Source of the DNA: Tilletiaria anomala UBC 951 | Taxonomy: Eukaryota; Basidiomycota; Exobasidiomycetes; Georgefischeriales; Tilletiariaceae | Reading direction: 5' to 3' | Length of the DNA stretch: 64,000 bases | Assembly (NCBI RefSeq): GCF_000711695.1 | Contig: NW_013546992.1 | Location: 62,001 to 126,000, forward strand | In this document: piece after piece, positions 31,824 through 40,344 of the stretch | How positions within the stretch are numbered: position 1 is the stretch's first letter | Layout of the letters: each line of letters starts with the position of its first letter | The notes under the pieces: model-generated | Seen by the model: only the letters and a program-made list of their open reading frames with translations | The model's database searches: none | Told to the model about the DNA's origin: nothing | Translations under genes and position numbers: made by a program

Positions 31824-34691
31824 ATGGCAGCCACGATAGCAGCTGCAGCACAGCCTGCGGCGCCATCAGCATCAGCGCTAGCGCCCCGTGAGCACCGAGT
31901 GCTCACGCCGGAAGAGTTCCGTGCGCCAGGTCGATCAAAGCGAATCAGTCGATATTCGATGAACCGCTCGCAGGAAGCTCTCAGGTGCTTGACGAACCAA
32001 CACGGCCAAGATGGCATTGACGGCAGCAGCGGATACATTGGTTCTGTCGAGCGACTCGCCTTGTCTTCTACCAGCCTGGAGAGCTTGAGCCTGCACCGCA
32101 CGCCATCGTCCACGCCGCCTTCGCCCGGCATCCAGTCACCGTATTCACCCTACACGACCGATCGATGCTCTCCACTCGTAGGAACTTCTCCGCGTCGGCT
32201 GTCAGCCAATCATCTTCCATTGCCGCCGCAGCAGCAGCCATTGGCCAGAGCGTCCTCATCGCCACCCTCTTCGTTCCCGCACCACATGGTGGAGCACTGG
32301 AACAGCTATGTCCCGAGCCTGCGCAAGGCTTCGATCGCGTCCATTAGCAGCGCAAACTCTGCTTCCTTCGGCTCCGCCGACGAAATGCATCAACCGCTGC
32401 TGCCGAACAGGCCCAGCCATGCCAACCTGGATACAGTTGTCAGTGGCGTCGGCCCAGATCCGCTACCCTCGAATATCCCTGTTCAGCCACAGTCACAGCA
32501 ACAACAACAACAACAACAACAGCAGCAGTCGCAGACGCAACAACCACGGGACACCCTGCCCTCCAACATTGCTTTGCTAACTGCATACGAGCGTTCCGAG
32601 CAAGTCAGGCGCAATCAGAAGCTCACCAGGCTGCTCGGAGAAGAGTCGGCCGGCACGATCGCCAGCATAGTCCCGTACATGCGGCCCCAGCAGGCAAAAG
32701 CTGCGGCGCTCGCGCAGCGGAGTTTCAGGCGTCGGCGCGGCAGCGTCGATGCAGCCGACCCGGCGTCTTTGCTCAGCTCTGTCAGCGCCACCACGACATG
32801 CACCACTGCGAGAAGCAGCAAGGACAACAACAACAGTCGCTATATGCAGCACAGCGGCTGGGGCTCGGGAGCTGGCTTGGTCGCGAGCTCGCCCGCAGCG
32901 CGCAAACGCTCCGCGAGCTTCTCGTGCGTCTCGCCCAACCTCTCTCCGCAAGGCACATCGCACCAAGCCATTGACGGCATCTACCCGCTTAGCCCCACCG
33001 CGCGGCCGATCATCAGTCTGGTGTACTTGCAGCCTCATTCTGATCCCGTCAACGTGCAGCCCAAAGCAGCAGCCGTACTCGGCCTCGAGCCAGGATCCAA
33101 TCGGCCCAGCCCTGCTGCTTGCGCTGCTGTTACGACTATCGCCGCGACGCAGACGCAGAACTCCGCGTCGACTATACCCAAGTCACTGCAGAAGCTGCAC
33201 CTGCGCTCCCAGGCTTCCGGCCCCAAGCGGGTTGCATCTCATACATACCCTTCCTCCGCTGGCTTCGGCACTGGTGTCGGCAACAACAGTGGCGGCCCAC
33301 TGAGCGCGCTGGACGCGCTCGGTGCGCGCACCAACACGCTCAGCCGCGAAGAACGCAAGAAAAAGATCGCAAAGCTCTCCCGCTGGCTCGGTGCCGTCGT
33401 ACCACCAGAGATGATCGTCTCGGGCCATCTTGTGCAGGATGCAACGACGCCGACAGCCGAAAGCGCCACGTCATCTCCCTTCTCGGCATCTACCGCTGGC
33501 CTTTTGAAGGCGCTCCGAAGGGACGGCTACGGGTCGGGCGTGGCGGCAGCAGCGGTGGACGAGGGAAACAGCAGGCAGTTGCAGTTCACCAACACGGCCG
33601 ACCTCAAGTCGCCTAGTTCCCTGCCAGAAGCAGAACAAGGCTTCGCGTCGAGCTTTTCTGCGCGCGAACGATTCGCCAGCGTCAAAAAGGCGAGCAAGCT
33701 GGAGAAGATGTTTGGCGAAAAGGTACCCCTGGCGCTGATGATCGCGTCACAGCGCGCACATGAGCGGCCGGTAGCGAACTCGTCTGTGCCTCGCGGGGTC
33801 AGTCATCGCGATAGCAGAGGAGATGGCATAATCTCCTTCATCTCTCCAGATGACGCGGTCAGCAAGTTCGACACTGTCTGCACGAGTTCGTCACAGCAGA
33901 GCAACTCGTCCGGCAGCGCATACAGGCACTCCATCTCCAGCTTGGCGTTTCTCCTAGACACCGACCGGGATCTCCTGAGCGAGATCATCTGCTCACTCGA
34001 GGAGGACGAAGGTGGCGACAACGGCGGGCCCGTCAGCTTTCGTTCGCTCTCAGTCGAATCTCTCGATCGTATAACCAGTGCCTGGAAGCGACCCAGCTCC
34101 GCCGGTCTCCTGCAGCGCTCCGCTGTCGAAACTACATCGATCAGGTTGCCCCTCGCTACGTCACCTGCCACACCAAGCACCGTCGAGGCGCCCACAGCGC
34201 ACAGCTGCCAGCCAGAAGCGCAGGCGTCGTACCTCGACAGCGACTTAGAATCCATGATCGGGTCGCTCATTACACAAGAGTCGGTGGACGACGCGGATGG
34301 CCAGCATGAGCTGCGGCGGCATCGAGCGCGAAAGGCACAGAGACTGAGCAAATTTTTCGGCGAAGCTGTGCCTCTGGACATATCTGAAATCACAGTGGGC
34401 GTTGGGCCGTCCAAACTGGCATTGCAGATTGGCAGCGGCCAGATCGCAGCCGCTTCGGGCATTGTGACGAACACAGGCAGCAGCGACAGTGGCGGAAACA
34501 GCACGTCTTTGCGCTCGCGCAAAGACCCGTCCGTGCAGCGCACCCGGACATCGTTCCTCAGCCTCATGGACAGCTTTGAAGTTGAAGTCGCGGAGGACCC
34601 ACACTTGTCGGAAAAGGAAAGGTCCGAGATCGAAAGAAGGGCAGAGATGGTGCGTGCTCGTGGCGCTCAAGCATTTACAACCACAACATAA
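31824..34691 (+). CDS. Ser-rich protein with four K-L-x-x-x-[LF]-G-E type motifs
   Basis: A single open frame of 955 residues starts at an ATG in fair context and ends at 34689-34691. It is mostly disordered, with a polyglutamine tract near residues 223-236 encoded by CAA/CAG repeats (32495-32530). Four copies of a short basic/hydrophobic motif stand out: RNQKLTRLLGEES (near 32610), RKKKIAKLSRWLGAVVPPE (near 33350), KASKLEKMFGEKVPL (near 33685) and RKAQRLSKFFGEAVPL (near 34330). The shared core is K-[LI]-x-[KR]-[LMF]-x-G-E-x-[VA]-P, each probably a short amphipathic helix. I remember similar motifs in fungal signalling proteins but cannot name the family. Repeated docking motifs suggest a multivalent scaffold. 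An intron just upstream of the start is possible. Confidence 0.7.
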   Translation: MAATIAAAAQPAAPSASALAPREHRVLTPEEFRAPGRSKRISRYSMNRSQEALRCLTNQHGQDGIDGSSGYIGSVERLALSSTSLESLSLHRTPSSTPPSPGIQSPYSPYTTDRCSPLVGTSPRRLSANHLPLPPQQQPLARASSSPPSSFPHHMVEHWNSYVPSLRKASIASISSANSASFGSADEMHQPLLPNRPSHANLDTVVSGVGPDPLPSNIPVQPQSQQQQQQQQQQQSQTQQPRDTLPSNIALLTAYERSEQVRRNQKLTRLLGEESAGTIASIVPYMRPQQAKAAALAQRSFRRRRGSVDAADPASLLSSVSATTTCTTARSSKDNNNSRYMQHSGWGSGAGLVASSPAARKRSASFSCVSPNLSPQGTSHQAIDGIYPLSPTARPIISLVYLQPHSDPVNVQPKAAAVLGLEPGSNRPSPAACAAVTTIAATQTQNSASTIPKSLQKLHLRSQASGPKRVASHTYPSSAGFGTGVGNNSGGPLSALDALGARTNTLSREERKKKIAKLSRWLGAVVPPEMIVSGHLVQDATTPTAESATSSPFSASTAGLLKALRRDGYGSGVAAAAVDEGNSRQLQFTNTADLKSPSSLPEAEQGFASSFSARERFASVKKASKLEKMFGEKVPLALMIASQRAHERPVANSSVPRGVSHRDSRGDGIISFISPDDAVSKFDTVCTSSSQQSNSSGSAYRHSISSLAFLLDTDRDLLSEIICSLEEDEGGDNGGPVSFRSLSVESLDRITSAWKRPSSAGLLQRSAVETTSIRLPLATSPATPSTVEAPTAHSCQPEAQASYLDSDLESMIGSLITQESVDDADGQHELRRHRARKAQRLSKFFGEAVPLDISEITVGVGPSKLALQIGSGQIAAASGIVTNTGSSDSGGNSTSLRSRKDPSVQRTRTSFLSLMDSFEVEVAEDPHLSEKERSEIERRAEMVRARGAQAFTTTT
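32490..32545 (+). repeat. CAA/CAG microsatellite encoding polyglutamine
   Basis: A run of CAA triplets with interspersed CAG encodes an uninterrupted Gln stretch inside the Ser-rich gene. It keeps the frame, as expected of a variable-length coding microsatellite. Confidence 0.85.
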
Positions 34692-34821
34692 GGGGAAGAG
34701 AGATCACGGAAACACAGCCAAGCAAGATTTGACATTCATACGACCAGCATGTATTCGCCTTGCGTCTGTACTGGTATAAGCTCGTCGCATGTACTCTACT
34801 ACAACAACTTGCGCTGGCGCA

Positions 34822-37800
34822 CTAAAGCATTCCGGTACTCATGCGAGAAAGCGTTTGTCGCAGAGTTGCAGTATTCAAACCCTGGGCTTGCATCTGATTG
34901 AGCACATCGTTGATGCCTGCCCCATCAGACAGTGCAGCAAATGCAGTAGCAGCAGCTTTTAAGAACGATGGAGGGAGGTAGTTGGCTGTGCTGGGTGCCT
35001 TACTGACGCCGCTGAGCCGTGACTTTGGAAAGTGCGTGATGGGAGTGACGAAGCGCAGCTCAGGTGCTCTGCGAGCCGCTGCGAGCACAGCGCGGATGGC
35101 TTCTCGCCATCCTTCTCTTTCCCGCTGCCGATGACCAGCAATCATTTGCAGACCTTTGGCTCTGAGCTTCGTGAGGAGCAATTGCGCGGTAGAGAGGTCA
35201 ACCAAGCCAGTCGCGCGAAACAGTGTCTGGAAGAGAAGCAATCCGCCCTCCAGGCTGAAGTCATTGGCGGTCGCCTCGCGGACCGCCGCGCCTGTCGCCA
35301 ACATTGACCGAATTTTGAGCCCATCTTGGACAGTCTGATTGCGAGCTGCTAGTTTGATCAGCCAGCAGATGCCTCCTGCATTGTCGGCTAGCAGCTGACG
35401 TTGACCAGTGCTGTTGCTGAGCGCGAATGCTACCGTCAGTGGACGATGTTTGTGAAAGGTGCGCAAAAATGCAAAGCGACGAGCAGAAGGTCCGAGCGTG
35501 AGACTGTGGCTATTCGCCAGACTGTAGACTTGATCTGCCAGATCTAGCCGCTCGTATGTCCAGCACAAATCAAAGACAGAGCGCACTGCAGGCTCGAGCT
35601 GCCGTGGAGCGAGCGTGGGCGGCAAGAGCTGTGCAAGTGTCGGGTGCATGGCTTGCAGTCGTGCTTGATCAGAAGCGAAAGCCGATCGCAGAATGCGCAC
35701 AGCGAATTCAGGTTGTTGTTTTGCTAGGTAGTGGAAGACTGCACTGAAGCACGACATGTCGAGCTCGGTGCTCATATCGATAGCCCTGCGCAAATACTCA
35801 AGCGCTTCGCTTTCATGACCGATCGCAAGGGCAGCAGATGCTGTGTGCGTCGTATCCAACGCATCGAGTTGGTCTCCTTGAGCCAAGTACCTCCGGTAGA
35901 TCTGCTCAGCCTCGACATGCGAGCTATTCCCTTCGTCTAATAGCAACCGCACCATCCTCCACATCGATTTTGACGATAGGTGATGCTCAGCGTCGAGCTT
36001 CCGGTACGCTTGCATCACGCGCTCGCGCACTTGCGCCTTCGCCAAGATGTGCAAGAACCTGTCTTTGTCCTGCTCGCTGCCAAAATCGTCGATATCGACG
36101 TGGCGCGAAAGCAGCTCCACATCGCTGTCTCTCCGCTCCCTCACCATGGCCTCCAGCACGTCCAGTGTGATTTGTGGACTGAGTTCCAACCGGCCAAAGA
36201 TATTAGGGTCATGTCCGGTCGCCCGCCGCATGGCGAGTAATGCGATGGCAGCTGCATTGGCGCAATCGACAGCGCAGGCCGACTCGATGTACGAGCGCAC
36301 AGCCGCCGGCGACAACTCTCGCACGACCCCGCGCGTCAAACTAATGAGAGCGTCTGAAAGCGCCAGGACACTTTTAACCGGCACTGGATTGCCTTGCTCT
36401 TCGTGAAGCTTGAGCGTCTGAGAGCACAAAGATGCGAGCAGCTGCTCAGCTGGCGTCGCGGCGACATCTTCGATATGCGACGCTTCAGTCGCCAGATCCT
36501 GCAAGAAGTCGGGAGGCGCTCCGCTGTATGCTGCTGCCTCGCCGACTTTGACCGGACGCTCCATGCGAAAAATGTCTTTTGCTAGCTCACGCATGAAAAC
36601 TGCCGCGCGTACAGCTGCTTTCTCGCGCAGCAGCAAGCGTAGCATCGTGATCCGTAGCGTTAAGCAGAAGGTGAGGTTCGCTTTCTGAGATGCGAAGCGT
36701 GCAGGGTCTGATGCGCGCTGTTCGAGCCAGGCTATGAGCAGATGTCCGTCTCGTTGGCTTTGCCGGATGATTTCGTCCACTGACAACGATGGCTCGCTAG
36801 CTCCTTCGTCAGGAGCGCGTAAAAGACGAGCGATGAGGCCGCGAAAGACCTTCAGAGCCGACGAAGCTGCTTCGGCGCGCCGTTTTTGGTTCCAGGGCTT
36901 AATGAGGCGGACAGAGAAGACCTCTGGTTTGAGGTAATACTCTATCAAATGTGCAGCTTCTTGCAGGCTTGGAAAGTCCGAAACAGCATCCTGACTCTCG
37001 CAATGCCGTTGTCCCAATGCTCCTCGACGCGATGCGATATGCCAACCTTGCAGCCTCCTCTGCAAGCCCTCTATTGTCTGTAGGAGCCCGGGGTCCCCCG
37101 CTCGCAGCAGCTGTATGAGCAAACCTCGCAGATTCGTCCTCGATAACGAGCCGATTACCAGAGGCAGCGCATCGCGGGCATCCTTTCCTTGTTCGTCAAG
37201 AAGCAATTTGACGACATCGGTGCAGATAGCGGGTTTGAGAGCTGGCCGCTTCCCTCGTCTCCCTTCGCCACCGCGTCGTTGTTGCGGGAACAGCTCACAC
37301 CCTGCAGCTCTCCTTACCACGGCTTCCAGCACCAGCTTTCGCCTGTCAGAGCCAAGCGGAGTGTTGAATAGAGTGTCATCCGCTACAGCTGCACTTTGGC
37401 TCGGCAGCTTTCCCTCTTCTGCAACTTTGGTGGCGAGCTCACGCAGCTCCCCGCCGCCAGATTGTGATGGCGCTCGCGTTTTCTGGTGCCGCTTGAACGA
37501 CCGCTCGATATTGTCAGCTGCAAGCTTGAGCTTTTTCAGCAGTGCCTGGGTCGAATCAGCTGCATTGCTCGAAGATTGCAGCAACGAAACCCGCCCAGTT
37601 TCTTCGAGGTCCGATGCGTCGAAAATAGGCCCATTCACATCACTCACGAACAGCGCAGCAATCTGCTGTGCCTGCTCGCCCAAGTGTGGTGTCGTTGCAC
37701 TGCTGATATTTGAGATGGTCTCTTCTGCAAGAGAAACAAGCTGCTCATCGGAGAGTCGCGATAAATATTGCTGCCGCCTGGGGCCATTGGAGGCACGAAT

Positions 37801-38532
37801 TGCGTTCCTGCGTGCGCGATTGCGCAAGACGATATATGCTTCTATCTTGCTCGAAGTGGAATATTGCGCACGATTGGAAGATTCTGCTAGCGAGGAATGA
37901 TCCTCTTGGATCGAGTCATACTCATCTTGCTGAAGCACACCAAGAAGGACTTTGTCTGTGACTTTCAGGGAGCGCTGCACGAGCTCATGTTCATAGTCGA
38001 TAAGCCTTGGTCTCGCCGAACTTCGTAGAATCCCGGCACGTTCTGGCTGCTTACCCGCTGCCTTTGCCGAAAGGGTAGAAAGCGATATTGATTCTGGCTG
38101 TTGCGAAGGAGATTCGGCAATCGTGAAAGCTTGGGATGGTGGTTGAAGATCAACATCCTCGACGTTTGGGGTTGTTGCCTTGCCTTTCCAAGCGGCGGTC
38201 AAGCCGTGTGAGCCTTTGGAAGTCCGCACAGGCTGGTCGGCGGCGGAGTTCTCACCACAGAATGTGTGCTGGTTAGAGCTTTGCTCCGCATGGGAAGACT
38301 GGCCGTGACCTGGGCTTGCTTGCTTCAAGAACGGCAGCCCAGCCTCGTGGAGGAAGCCGAGCGAGCCAGGAGTCCCAGGCCCAGCAGCAGAAGAGGCAGA
38401 TGCGGAGGGATAAACATGATAGAAAGATGCAAACCCTGAAGATGAGCTCAGGAGTGCACCAGAGCCGATCGCCGCATGCGATGTTCGCGACGGGCCCGCT
38501 TGTGCGGCGGTTGATCGCTGCTTGGAACGCAT
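34822..38532 (-). CDS. Large alpha-helical repeat protein (TPR/PPR-like)
   Basis: One unbroken frame encodes 1236 residues from an ATG at 38532. Residues 1-170 are Ser/Ala-rich and disordered and could include a targeting sequence. Residues ~400-1200 are a nearly continuous array of amphipathic helices. Examples are DVVKLLLDEQGKDARDALPL, MWRMVRLLLDEGNSSHVEAE, EALEYLRRAIDMSTELDMSC and IWLIK-type segments, with spacing of about 35 residues, which suggests PPR- or TPR-like repeats. If PPR, it would be a mitochondrial RNA-processing or translation factor; if TPR, a scaffold. I do not recognise a specific orthologue. It converges on the Ser-rich gene on its left, with 130 bp between stops. Absence of introns over 3.7 kb fits the long-exon habit of the window. 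Confidence 0.7.
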   Translation of the reverse strand: MRSKQRSTAAQAGPSRTSHAAIGSGALLSSSSGFASFYHVYPSASASSAAGPGTPGSLGFLHEAGLPFLKQASPGHGQSSHAEQSSNQHTFCGENSAADQPVRTSKGSHGLTAAWKGKATTPNVEDVDLQPPSQAFTIAESPSQQPESISLSTLSAKAAGKQPERAGILRSSARPRLIDYEHELVQRSLKVTDKVLLGVLQQDEYDSIQEDHSSLAESSNRAQYSTSSKIEAYIVLRNRARRNAIRASNGPRRQQYLSRLSDEQLVSLAEETISNISSATTPHLGEQAQQIAALFVSDVNGPIFDASDLEETGRVSLLQSSSNAADSTQALLKKLKLAADNIERSFKRHQKTRAPSQSGGGELRELATKVAEEGKLPSQSAAVADDTLFNTPLGSDRRKLVLEAVVRRAAGCELFPQQRRGGEGRRGKRPALKPAICTDVVKLLLDEQGKDARDALPLVIGSLSRTNLRGLLIQLLRAGDPGLLQTIEGLQRRLQGWHIASRRGALGQRHCESQDAVSDFPSLQEAAHLIEYYLKPEVFSVRLIKPWNQKRRAEAASSALKVFRGLIARLLRAPDEGASEPSLSVDEIIRQSQRDGHLLIAWLEQRASDPARFASQKANLTFCLTLRITMLRLLLREKAAVRAAVFMRELAKDIFRMERPVKVGEAAAYSGAPPDFLQDLATEASHIEDVAATPAEQLLASLCSQTLKLHEEQGNPVPVKSVLALSDALISLTRGVVRELSPAAVRSYIESACAVDCANAAAIALLAMRRATGHDPNIFGRLELSPQITLDVLEAMVRERRDSDVELLSRHVDIDDFGSEQDKDRFLHILAKAQVRERVMQAYRKLDAEHHLSSKSMWRMVRLLLDEGNSSHVEAEQIYRRYLAQGDQLDALDTTHTASAALAIGHESEALEYLRRAIDMSTELDMSCFSAVFHYLAKQQPEFAVRILRSAFASDQARLQAMHPTLAQLLPPTLAPRQLEPAVRSVFDLCWTYERLDLADQVYSLANSHSLTLGPSARRFAFLRTFHKHRPLTVAFALSNSTGQRQLLADNAGGICWLIKLAARNQTVQDGLKIRSMLATGAAVREATANDFSLEGGLLLFQTLFRATGLVDLSTAQLLLTKLRAKGLQMIAGHRQREREGWREAIRAVLAAARRAPELRFVTPITHFPKSRLSGVSKAPSTANYLPPSFLKAAATAFAALSDGAGINDVLNQMQAQGLNTATLRQTLSRMSTGML

Positions 38533-39080
38533 TGGAAAATCAGTTACATTGCACAGTTGTCTATAGACAAGAACCGCTCATAGCTCACCAGACCCCCCTC
38601 GTGAATTCTCTCTATGCACGTAGCCACCCGCGTGTGCTGCCTTCCAAGCTTGAGCAGCGGTGCCAGTTGCCGCTTCGAACCACCGCCTGCCACACCTGAG
38701 GCCATCTTCTGCCTGTGCCCGCCCTCACGAGGGCGGTGCGGCCCCACCACTTCCCTTTCGACTGGCGCCGACTATTGAAGAGCCTTGAGACGAGTGGGCC
38801 CACAAATATCCTTCATTCATTCGTGGCATCCGTCTCATCGGCATGAATGCATCAGTTCTTCTCAGTGACCATGGAGTGGAATGGGTCGTGACCACGAAGT
38901 GAAGATGATTTTCGTGCTGTATGTCGATAAATCCAGACCTAAGCCTCACGGAAGCTGCCACTCCCAGCCAGTTCCGGCAATGTGACAAAAATGCGGAAGT
39001 CGGGATGCGGATGTTGAAAGGCACATTCCCTTTTCCAGCAACATTTATATATGCAAACCTGATTCGAGGATCATCTCCTG
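38533..39080. promoter_or_regulatory. Upstream region of the helical-repeat gene
   Basis: This lies between the start of the minus-strand helical-repeat gene and the first tRNA. I see no gene. It probably contains the promoter of the former and short upstream signals for the tRNA. Confidence 0.35.
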
Positions 39081-39182
39081 GCCTCGCTATTTCAATCGGC
39101 AGAATTTGAGACTCTTAAAGACCTTCTAGGATCTTATTGGAGATTGATCTCACGGTTGTGGGTTCGAGTCCCACGTGGGGCG
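39081..39182 (+). tRNA. tRNA-Lys(CTT), intron-containing, copy 1
   Basis: The mature 73-nt sequence folds into a full cloverleaf. The acceptor stem is GCCTCGC against GTGGGGC (one G-T pair in each of two places). The anticodon stem is TGAGA against TCTCA, with loop CT-CTT-AA and anticodon CTT at 39114-39116. The T arm is GTGGG-TTCGAGT-CCCAC. A 29-nt intron at 39118-39146 follows the base after the anticodon, the standard nuclear position. The D stem (TTTC/GAAT) has a T-T mismatch at its outer pair, so it is slightly weak. A T run just downstream (CCTTTTTG) fits a Pol III terminator. Confidence 0.9.
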
Positions 39183-39267
39183 GCCTCCTTTTTGTTCTTC
39201 TTATGCTTTTCATTTTTCTGCGATAGTGAAACCTTCTTATAGCAGCGTGATGGCAATGAATCTTCAG

Positions 39268-39368
39268 GCCTCGCTATTTCAATCGGCAGAATTTGAGACT
39301 CTTAAAGACCTTCTAGGACTTATTGGAGATTGATCTCACGGTTGTGGGTTCGAGTCCCACGTGGGGCG
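39268..39368 (+). tRNA. tRNA-Lys(CTT), intron-containing, copy 2
   Basis: This is a tandem copy of the first tRNA, starting 187 bp downstream, with the same mature sequence and the same weak D stem. Its anticodon CTT is at 39301-39303. The intron at 39305-39332 is 28 nt, one base shorter than in copy 1 (TCTAGGACTTATT against TCTAGGATCTTATT). A longer T run (TTCTCTTTTTTG) follows and would terminate Pol III. Confidence 0.9.
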
Positions 39369-39585
39369 GCCTTCTCTTTTTTGTTCTACCGACTACCGCT
39401 CCTCATTTTTCCCTGCGGTAGTTATTTTTTTGCTCAGCAGCTGATGTTAATACATTCTGGATGTCTGGACGGTCGCCTTTGACGCATCCAAGGCATTGTT
39501 GCTCACTTTTGCACTTCACAACAGGCAAGAGTGTTCCATCGGCACCTTATCAAGGCTCACTTTCCGAGCATTGAGCGAATCCATC

Positions 39586-40019
39586 ATGGGTCGATCCGCT
39601 AAGTTCTATAAAAAGCCGGTGAGCATCAGGATGGCTTCGGCTGTGAGCTGCTCTCGAGTCGAGCGCGATATTCACGACACCTCTGCTTCTCGCTGCACCA
39701 GACGCTCAAGGAGAAGCAAGCGACCAAAAAGATGAGCAGCTCGGCTTCAGCTTCCGCTGCAATGGCGGAGAAAGCACGGCAGGAGGCGCGTGCAGCCGCT
39801 TTGCGCGAGGAGGCGTTGCGGCTCAAACAGCGCCAGCAGCAAGACCAAGAGCATGAGCGAGAAGAGGGCTGCGCCGGCGGCAGAAGCAAAGCAGCTGCTG
39901 GACCGAGTAGGCTGAAGATTCGAGCGCAAAAGAAAGGCTCACTGGATGCGGGAGGGTACAGGACGCCGAAGGAGGCTGGGATTGATTATGTCAGGCAGTG
40001 GGAAGGGAAGAGGGGGTGA
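39586..40019 (+). CDS. Small basic conserved-type protein (MGRSAKFYKK N-terminus)
   Basis: Exons 39586-39618 and 39702-40019 give 116 residues; the first exon has just 11 codons and the intron is phase 0 (GTGAGC donor, CTGCACCAG acceptor). The join yields MGRSAKFYKKPTLKEKQATK, followed by a strongly helical, Ala/Arg/Glu/Gln-rich coiled coil. It ends in a basic segment with LKIRAQKKGSLDAGGYRTP and a C-terminal YVRQWEGKRG. Short fungal proteins starting with MGRSAK followed by basic residues occur widely from memory; they look like nuclear or ribosome-assembly proteins, but I do not know a demonstrated function. Confidence 0.75.
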
Positions 40020-40344
40020 CAGCCGAGCTAACTAGCTAGAGGAAGTGTACTTGTAGGAGGTGACCTTGTTGTAGCATAATTGGGCAGGACACCTTCCCCC
40101 TTTGCCCTCGAGACAGGTAGTTCATGGCGTGGGGTACCACGCCCGCCGTAGGAGCGATGCGTCTATCTGCCGCTCCCGACACGCAGACTCAAGCCATCTA
40201 CGAGCTCGTCCTCCGGTATGCCCACCATGCGCATTCTATCCAAGAAGTAGAGCAACAACGACAACAGCACCGTCAGCACTGGCCGGGTATCCTAGAGAGA
40301 TATGCCGAAGAACAAGATAGCAAACTGCCATGCACCCACGAAAC
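40020..40344. other. Intergenic region between convergent genes
   Basis: A plus-strand frame from 40124 stays open for 213 codons, but most of it overlaps the RWDD2-like gene in antisense. The part outside that gene contains AIYELVLRYAHHAHSIQEVE and is helix-like, but I see no independent support for a gene. Confidence 0.3.

Noticed and set aside
37115-37900. A 261-codon plus-strand frame inside the helical-repeat gene
   Set aside because: Antisense shadow of a 1236-codon uninterrupted frame with clear helical periodicity.
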